A stretch of 10,080 nucleotides of DNA from Actinomycetota bacterium (GTDB lineage Bacteria > Actinomycetota > Actinomycetes > Nanopelagicales > Nanopelagicaceae): NCBI GenBank assembly GCA_009703165.1, contig WLGP01000019.1, positions 1 through 10,080 on the forward strand. The letters run 5' to 3'. The position numbers and the translations under genes are program-made. How positions within the stretch are numbered: position 1 is the stretch's first letter; every line of letters starts with the position of its first letter. Positions 4,783-10,080 of this stretch are shown one piece after another. Under the pieces are notes generated by a model. That model was given only the letters and a program-made list of their open reading frames with translations, ran no database searches and had not been told where the DNA came from.

Positions 4783-5973
4783 ATGACATCTACGCCTCGT
4801 GCCGTTCTTACCGTGGGGCAGATTATTCGGGTGACGATCGAAAAGGTCGCCCATGGTGGCCACTTCATAGCCCGCTATGAAGGCGCTGTGATCTTCGTTC
4901 GCCATGGCCTTCCGGGTGAGTTAGTTGACGTTGCAATTACAAGTATTGGATCTTCATTTAATCGCGGTGATGTTGTGACCGTGATTGAGCCATCTGACGA
5001 TCGAGTGGATGCTCCGTGTCGCTTTGCCAACCGTAATGGATGCGGTGGTTGCGACTTCCAACATGTAGCGATCTCTGCACAGAGAAAGCTCAAGAGCGAT
5101 GTCATTACCGAGCAATTTTCTCGCATTGCAAAGATAGATATTCGTGTTGATGTTGAGGAGGTTTCACCTGCTCTCGGGTGGCGTACTCAGACAACTATTG
5201 GAAGCGATAAGAATGGAAGGGCTGGTTTCTACGCCTCGCGCACAAATTCCATCATGGCTATCGACAACTGCTTGGTCCTACACCCTGCAATTGAATATCA
5301 AGAGATCGCCGGCAGAAACTGGGAGCCAGGTGCGCGAATTGAAGTCAGCGCCTCAACAGATGGCGGTAGACGAGTTGTTGTCGGTGATCAGATCGAAGGC
5401 GATGCTCAGCAAATCTTTACCGTTAAAGATAAGAATTATCACGTCAGTGCAGGCTCTTTCTGGCAGAGCAATCTCAATGCGCCAGAAGTCTTAGTTGATT
5501 GCGTCAGCGAGTTCGCGCAGGTGAAGACCGGTGAGCATGTTCTCGACTTATATGGTGGCGTAGGACTTTTTGCTCTGCAGATTCTCGATGCGATTGGTCC
5601 TGGTGGGCGAATCGATCTCGTTGAGGGAAGTAAGAGCGCGACGGCCGATGCACACATTAATTTTGAGGGTGCTGAAAATGTAAAGATTCACACCGGTGAT
5701 GTAGAGAAGATTCTTCCGCGCTTCTCCCGCGCCGATGTGATTATTCTCGATCCACCGCGAGATGGCGCAAAGAAGAATGTGATTGAAAGCGCCGTGGCAT
5801 GTGCACCACGAGCAATCGTCTATGTGGCATGTGATCCGGCCGCCTTAGCCAGGGATAGCGCACTTTTGCGTGATGCCAATTACAGCCTGAAAGAGATACG
5901 GGCCTTCGACCTCTTTCCAATGACACATCACATCGAGTGCGTTGCCCTCTTTACGCCCGCTGAGGTATCTTGA
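4783..5973 (+). CDS. TRAM-domain, Fe-S class I SAM-dependent m5U RNA methyltransferase (TrmA/RlmD family)
   Basis: The enzyme transfers a methyl group from SAM to C5 of a uridine in rRNA or tRNA. It has 396 residues. An N-terminal TRAM RNA-binding domain (about 8-68) is followed by four cysteines, C79, C87, C90 and C163, arranged like the [4Fe-4S] ligands of E. coli RlmD/RumA. The family FxQ(x)N motif is FWQSN (226-230). The SAM-binding loop is [13 protein letters not shown] (253-265), motif IV is DPPRDG (323-328), the catalytic nucleophile is C350 in VACDP, and the general base is E385 in HIECVALF. All catalytic residues are intact. Whether the target is 23S rRNA or tRNA U54 cannot be told from sequence; the cluster favours an RlmD/RlmCD-like role. 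It matches the Rv2689c family of M. tuberculosis. Its last codons carry the probable acnA promoter. Confidence 0.93.
   Translation: MTSTPRAVLTVGQIIRVTIEKVAHGGHFIARYEGAVIFVRHGLPGELVDVAITSIGSSFNRGDVVTVIEPSDDRVDAPCRFANRNGCGGCDFQHVAISAQRKLKSDVITEQFSRIAKIDIRVDVEEVSPALGWRTQTTIGSDKNGRAGFYASRTNSIMAIDNCLVLHPAIEYQEIAGRNWEPGARIEVSASTDGGRRVVVGDQIEGDAQQIFTVKDKNYHVSAGSFWQSNLNAPEVLVDCVSEFAQVKTGEHVLDLYGGVGLFALQILDAIGPGGRIDLVEGSKSATADAHINFEGAENVKIHTGDVEKILPRFSRADVIILDPPRDGAKKNVIESAVACAPRAIVYVACDPAALARDSALLRDANYSLKEIRAFDLFPMTHHIECVALFTPAEVS
5942..5971 (+). promoter_or_regulatory. Probable acnA promoter inside the end of the methyltransferase gene
   Basis: TTGCCC (5942-5947) and TATCTT (5966-5971) are separated by 18 bp and resemble -35 and -10 boxes. 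TATCTT is followed by 7 nt (GACCCCC) and the ATG at 5979, so transcription would begin at or next to the start codon. This is the only TANNNT box in the window with a recognisable -35 partner. It implies acnA can be expressed independently of the upstream gene. Confidence 0.6.
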
Positions 5974-5978
5974 CCCCC

Positions 5979-8636
5979 ATGAGTAAGAATTCATTGGGTA
6001 AGAAGCGAAATCTCACAGTCGGCGGCAAAGATTTTGAAATCTTTGACATTACTGGAATTGATGGCGCAGCCGATCTTCCATTCTCGCTCAAGATTCTTCT
6101 CGAAAATCTCTTACGTACCGAAGATGGTGCAAATATCACCGTCGATCACATCAAAGCGTTAGCGCAGTGGGATCCGGCTATTGAGCCAGATACTGAAATC
6201 CAATTCACGCCAGCTCGCGTTGTTATGCAGGACTTCACAGGAGTTCCTTGCGTTGTAGATCTAGCCACGATGCGTGAGGCGATCGTCGAACTCGGGGGAG
6301 ATGCTTCAAAGGTCAACCCACTTGCTCCAGCAGAACTGGTCATTGACCACTCTGTTATCGCCGATGTCTTTGGTACCCGCGATTCATTTGAGCAGAACAC
6401 AGATATTGAATACGAGCGCAACCGTGAGCGTTACCGCTTCTTGCGTTGGGGTCAGGGCGCCTTCGATGAGTTCAAGGTTGTTCCACCAGGAACCGGAATT
6501 GTTCACCAGGTAAATATTGAATTCTTGGCTCGCGTTGTGATGACTCGCATGGTCGACGGTGCACTCCGTGCATATCCAGATACCGTCGTTGGTACCGACT
6601 CACACACCACAATGGTTAACGGCCTTGGAGTTCTTGGCTGGGGCGTTGGTGGAATTGAGGCAGAGGCAGCACTTCTTGGCCAGCCAGTATCGATGTTGAT
6701 TCCTCGCGTTGTTGGTTTCAAACTCAGTGGAGAGTTGCCAGTAGGCACGACCGCTACAGATTTAGCTTTGACCATCACTCAGATGCTTCGCAAGCATGGA
6801 GTCGTTGGAAAGTTTGTTGAGTTCTATGGTCCAGGTGTTGTCAGCGTACCTATGGCTAACCGCGCAACGATTGGAAATATGAGCCCTGAGTACGGCTCAA
6901 CCTGCGCAATCTTTCCTATCGATGAAGAGACCCTTCGCTATCTTCGCCTTACAGGTCGCAGCGAAGATCAGGTTGCACTCGTTGAAGCGTATGCAAAGAC
7001 ACAAGGCCTCTGGCACGATCCTTCTTCATCTCCACGCTTTTCTGAACATATCGAACTCGATCTCTCCACAGTTGTTCCATCGATTGCAGGACCTAAGCGT
7101 CCGCAAGATCGCATCTCTCTTTCAGAGTCAAAGAGCGCATTTGAAAAGATTCTTCCAACATACTTCACTGAGAAGACAGGTAAAGCTGCCTATCCAGCAA
7201 AGGTTGGCGCTCACGATACAACTGTGAAGAATGGCGATGTCGTCATCGCATCCATTACTTCATGTACCAATACCTCAAACCCATCTGTAATGATTGGTGC
7301 GGCCTTGCTTGCAAAGAAGGCAGTTGAAAAGGGCCTGACCTCAAAGCCATGGGTGAAGACCACTCTTGCTCCAGGGTCAAAGGTTGTCACCGATTACTAC
7401 GATCGTGCCGGCTTAACCACCTACATGGAAGCTCTCGGATTTAACCTCGTTGGATACGGCTGCGTCACCTGTATCGGTAACTCAGGCCCGCTTCCCACCG
7501 AGATTAGCAAGGCGATTAATGAGAACGATCTAGCGGTAACCGCTGTTCTCTCCGGAAACCGTAACTTCGAAGGTCGAATTAGCCCAGATGTGAAGATGAA
7601 TTACCTAGCTTCACCTCCACTTGTCGTGGCATATGCCATTGCAGGAACGATGAACCACGACTTTGAAAAAGATTCATTAGGTAACGATAAAGATGGCAAT
7701 CCAGTTCTCCTTAAAGATATCTGGCCATCTGCCCAAGAGATTCAAGCTGTCATCGATGCATCAATCTCTTCAGAGATGTTCACCAAAGATTATGCAAGCG
7801 TCTTTGATGGCGATCACCGATGGAAGTCCCTTGATACACCAACAGGAAATACCTTCGAGTGGGATGCGCAATCAACCTATGTTCGCAAACCTCCATACTT
7901 TGAAAATATGCCGGCTAAGCCTGCTCCAGTAGTTGATATTTCAGGTGCGCGAGTTCTTGCAATCCTTGGTGACTCTGTTACAACAGATCACATCTCACCT
8001 GCAGGAAATATCAAAGCTGACTCACCTGCAGGAAAGTATCTTGAGGCCCATGGAGTTGCTCGCAATGACTTCAACTCATATGGATCACGTCGCGGAAATC
8101 ATGAAGTGATGATCCGTGGAACCTTTGCCAATATCCGCTTGAAGAATCTTCTGCTCGATGGCGTTGAAGGTGGATTTACTCGTAACTTCCTCGATGCAGG
8201 CGCACAAGCGACAATCTATGACGCATCGATGGCCTATCAAGCAGCAGGAATTCCGTTGGTCATTCTTGCAGGCAAGGAATATGGATCAGGATCTTCACGT
8301 GACTGGGCTGCTAAGGGAACTGCTCTCCTTGGAGTCCGTGCAGTGATTGCTGAAAGTTTCGAACGTATCCACCGCTCTAACTTGATCGGCATGGGCGTTC
8401 TTCCACTGCAATTTATCGAAGGTCAGAGCGCTGCAACACTTGGTCTGAAGGGTGATGAAACCTTTGCTATCTCAGGGATCACAGCACTCAATACCGGGGG
8501 AGTTCCAAAGGAAGTCACCGTGACAGCCGGCGGAATTACCTTCCAAGCAAAGGTGCGAATTGATACTCCAGGAGAGGCTGATTACTACCGCCACGGTGGA
8601 ATTATGCAGTTCGTCCTACGACAATTGCTTGGGTGA
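5979..8636 (+). CDS. acnA: Aconitate hydratase A
   Basis: Aconitase isomerises citrate to isocitrate through cis-aconitate in the TCA cycle, using a [4Fe-4S] cluster. The product of 885 residues is normal for the AcnA/IRP1 class. Cluster ligands are C429 in [10 protein letters not shown] and C495/C498 in [14 protein letters not shown]. Other signatures are [15 protein letters not shown] (203-217), the swivel-domain start [13 protein letters not shown] (664-676), [16 protein letters not shown] (696-711) and the active-site loop [13 protein letters not shown] (768-780). All motifs are intact, so the enzyme should be active. I chose ATG 5979 over an in-frame TTG at 5970: the TTG overlaps the presumed -10 box and adds only Met-Thr-Pro, whereas [12 protein letters not shown] looks like a natural N-terminus. 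Fe-S dependence makes it sensitive to oxidants; no regulator gene is adjacent. It is followed after 15 bp by dxs. Confidence 0.97.
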   Translation: MSKNSLGKKRNLTVGGKDFEIFDITGIDGAADLPFSLKILLENLLRTEDGANITVDHIKALAQWDPAIEPDTEIQFTPARVVMQDFTGVPCVVDLATMREAIVELGGDASKVNPLAPAELVIDHSVIADVFGTRDSFEQNTDIEYERNRERYRFLRWGQGAFDEFKVVPPGTGIVHQVNIEFLARVVMTRMVDGALRAYPDTVVGTDSHTTMVNGLGVLGWGVGGIEAEAALLGQPVSMLIPRVVGFKLSGELPVGTTATDLALTITQMLRKHGVVGKFVEFYGPGVVSVPMANRATIGNMSPEYGSTCAIFPIDEETLRYLRLTGRSEDQVALVEAYAKTQGLWHDPSSSPRFSEHIELDLSTVVPSIAGPKRPQDRISLSESKSAFEKILPTYFTEKTGKAAYPAKVGAHDTTVKNGDVVIASITSCTNTSNPSVMIGAALLAKKAVEKGLTSKPWVKTTLAPGSKVVTDYYDRAGLTTYMEALGFNLVGYGCVTCIGNSGPLPTEISKAINENDLAVTAVLSGNRNFEGRISPDVKMNYLASPPLVVAYAIAGTMNHDFEKDSLGNDKDGNPVLLKDIWPSAQEIQAVIDASISSEMFTKDYASVFDGDHRWKSLDTPTGNTFEWDAQSTYVRKPPYFENMPAKPAPVVDISGARVLAILGDSVTTDHISPAGNIKADSPAGKYLEAHGVARNDFNSYGSRRGNHEVMIRGTFANIRLKNLLLDGVEGGFTRNFLDAGAQATIYDASMAYQAAGIPLVILAGKEYGSGSSRDWAAKGTALLGVRAVIAESFERIHRSNLIGMGVLPLQFIEGQSAATLGLKGDETFAISGITALNTGGVPKEVTVTAGGITFQAKVRIDTPGEADYYRHGGIMQFVLRQLLG

Positions 8637-8638
8637 TC

Positions 8639-8644
8639 TAGAAT
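8639..8644 (+). promoter_or_regulatory. Putative leaderless -10 box of dxs
   Basis: TAGAAT is followed by 7 nt (CACACCT) and the GTG at 8652. It sits directly behind the acnA stop (8634-8636). No Shine-Dalgarno lies before the GTG. A -35 consensus is not evident, so read-through from acnA is an alternative source of dxs transcripts. Confidence 0.5.
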
Positions 8645-8651
8645 CACACCT

Positions 8652-10080
8652 GTGATTGAGTCAATTAAGGGGCCAGAAGATATCAAGGCCCTGAGCCAGG
8701 ATGAGCTAATCGCCCTCGCTGCCGAGATTCGCTCTTTCCTTATCGAGAAGGTCTCAAAGACCGGCGGCCATCTAGGACCAAACCTGGGCGTCGTTGAACT
8801 TACGATGGCAATCCATCGCATCTTTGATTCACCGCGCGATGTCGTGCTCTTTGATACAGGCCATCAATCCTATGTTCATAAGATCATCACTGGCCGTGCC
8901 GGTGAGTTTGATCGTCTTCGCCAGCGTGGCGGTATCGCAGGATATCCAAATCGCAGAGAGAGCGAACACGATGTCATTGAAAATTCACATGCATCTACCG
9001 CCCTTTCTTGGGGCGATGGAATCTCGCGTGGATTCTCACTGACAGGACAAGGCGATCGCAGCGTTGTAGTTGTCGTCGGAGATGGCGCGCTCACAGGCGG
9101 AATGTCGTGGGAAGCCCTCAACAATATTGCGGCCGCTAAAGATCGCAACCTCATCCTTGTCGTTAACGATAACGAGCGTTCTTACTCACCGACAATTGGT
9201 GGAGTGGCAACTTATCTTTCAACTTTGCGTGTAACTCAAGGATATGAACGATTCCTTGATTGGGGTAAGGAAGTACTTCATAAGACTCCAGTTGTTGGCG
9301 CGCCGATCTATGAGACTCTTCACGGAGTTAAAAAGGGAATTAAAGATATTGTTGCACCGCAAGGTATGTTCGAAGATCTTGGCCTTAAATATCTAGGACC
9401 AATTGATGGACATGATTTCCAGGCTCTAGAGAAAGCTTTGGCTCAAGCAAAGCAATTTGGTGAGCCAGTATTGGTACACGTCATTACAGAAAAGGGTCGC
9501 GGACACCAACCAGCACTTGCTGATGAGGCAGAGAAGTTCCATGCCGTTGGCGTTGTAGATCCTGCGACAGGAATTCCAGTTGCCAAGAGCGCGCGTTCAT
9601 GGACTCAAGTATTTTCCGAAGAGCTTGTTGAGATCGGTGGAGAGCGTAAAGATGTCGTTGCAATTACTGCAGCGATGCTTGGTCCAACAGGGCTAGATAA
9701 ATTTGCTGCGGCATTCCCAGAACGCACCATCGATGTCGGAATCGCAGAACAGCACGCTGTGACAAGTGCTGCCGGTATGGCTTTTGCTGGACTTCACCCA
9801 GTTGTCGCAATCTATTCGAGCTTCCTCAACCGCGCCTTCGATCAACTCCTCTTAGATGTTGCACTCCACAAGGCCGGTGTGACCTTTGTTCTAGATCGTG
9901 CAGGTATTACTGGCGATGATGGCCCATCACACCACGGTATTTGGGATATGGCGCTGACTGGAATTGTTCCAACGCTGAGCCTTGCCGCACCTCGCGATGG
10001 CGCGCGCCTTAAGGAAGTTCTCCGCGAATCACTTGATATCAGTGGTGCGCCAACAGTTATTCGTTTTCCAAAGGGAGCTG
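8652..10080 (+). CDS. dxs: 1-deoxy-D-xylulose-5-phosphate synthase, 5' part (3' end outside window)
   Basis: Dxs condenses pyruvate and glyceraldehyde 3-phosphate to DXP, the first and rate-controlling step of the MEP pathway to isoprenoids, using thiamine diphosphate. The frame opens at GTG 8652 and stays open to the window end, giving 476 of an expected 620-650 residues. Motifs: [14 protein letters not shown] (38-51) with H40, the ThDP-binding GDGALTGG (143-150) through NDN (172-174), [12 protein letters not shown] (364-375) with catalytic E366 that activates the cofactor, and [16 protein letters not shown] (414-429). The N-terminus, (M)[18 protein letters not shown], aligns with the usual start of actinobacterial Dxs, so the GTG is well supported although no Shine-Dalgarno precedes it. 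Only the end of the pyrimidine-binding domain and the C-terminal transketolase domain are missing. Function is secure. Confidence 0.96.
   Translation, partial: MIESIKGPEDIKALSQDELIALAAEIRSFLIEKVSKTGGHLGPNLGVVELTMAIHRIFDSPRDVVLFDTGHQSYVHKIITGRAGEFDRLRQRGGIAGYPNRRESEHDVIENSHASTALSWGDGISRGFSLTGQGDRSVVVVVGDGALTGGMSWEALNNIAAAKDRNLILVVNDNERSYSPTIGGVATYLSTLRVTQGYERFLDWGKEVLHKTPVVGAPIYETLHGVKKGIKDIVAPQGMFEDLGLKYLGPIDGHDFQALEKALAQAKQFGEPVLVHVITEKGRGHQPALADEAEKFHAVGVVDPATGIPVAKSARSWTQVFSEELVEIGGERKDVVAITAAMLGPTGLDKFAAAFPERTIDVGIAEQHAVTSAAGMAFAGLHPVVAIYSSFLNRAFDQLLLDVALHKAGVTFVLDRAGITGDDGPSHHGIWDMALTGIVPTLSLAAPRDGARLKEVLRESLDISGAPTVIRFPKGA

Noticed and set aside
5144..5494. 116-residue plus-strand open frame inside the methyltransferase gene
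   Set aside because: It is an alternative frame of a gene with complete catalytic motifs; no start signal or domain is visible.
5970..5978. TTG at 5970 as the acnA start
   Set aside because: It overlaps the stop of the upstream gene and the likely -10 box, and adds only three residues. A TGAGG lies just 4 nt before it, so it is not impossible, but ATG 5979 fits better.
1..10080. Mobile elements, CRISPR arrays, phage or defence genes, or a novel multi-gene system
   Set aside because: No transposase, integrase, repeat array or unexplained gene cluster is seen; all reading space is accounted for by conserved core genes in a known actinobacterial order.

Overview
The window is ordinary core chromosome of a streamlined actinobacterium. 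The lineage call rests on gene content and order. Genes of DUF4193, DUF3093, dut and DUF3159, a pair of TrkA-type RCK proteins, a TRAM-domain RNA methyltransferase and dxs lie together, and most of this set also clusters in Mycobacterium tuberculosis (roughly Rv2682c to Rv2699c, from memory). Base composition is near 50% G+C by eye, intergenic gaps are tiny, and starts appear leaderless. This would fit a freshwater acI/Nanopelagicales-type genome, but that placement is inference.

Layout: the 3' part of hflX (1-866, +); a 108-bp gap; a DUF4193 gene (+); a convergent DUF3093 membrane protein gene (-) whose stop codon shares the same TTAA with it; then, divergently, a PaaI-type thioesterase-dut-DUF3159 operon (+) joined by 4-bp ATGA overlaps. 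A convergent pair of RCK/TrkA genes (-) follows, also joined by an ATGA overlap. Divergent from those come a TRAM/Fe-S m5U RNA methyltransferase gene (+), aconitase acnA (+), and the first three quarters of dxs (+), which runs off the window end.

The genes are housekeeping functions: ribosome rescue (HflX), nucleotide-pool sanitation (Dut), K+ uptake gating (TrkA pair), RNA modification, the TCA cycle (aconitase) and MEP isoprenoid synthesis (Dxs), plus three actinobacterial families of unknown role (DUF4193, DUF3093, DUF3159). I see no mobile element, CRISPR array, tRNA/rRNA, phage gene or defence module, and no gene-free stretch over 300 bp.

The most informative structure outside the genes is regulatory. 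Six of the seven genes with a visible start that is not translationally coupled carry a TANNNT box exactly 6 or 7 nt before the start codon, as expected for leaderless transcripts. In both divergent gaps the two promoters must overlap each other. I do not find a previously undescribed system here.
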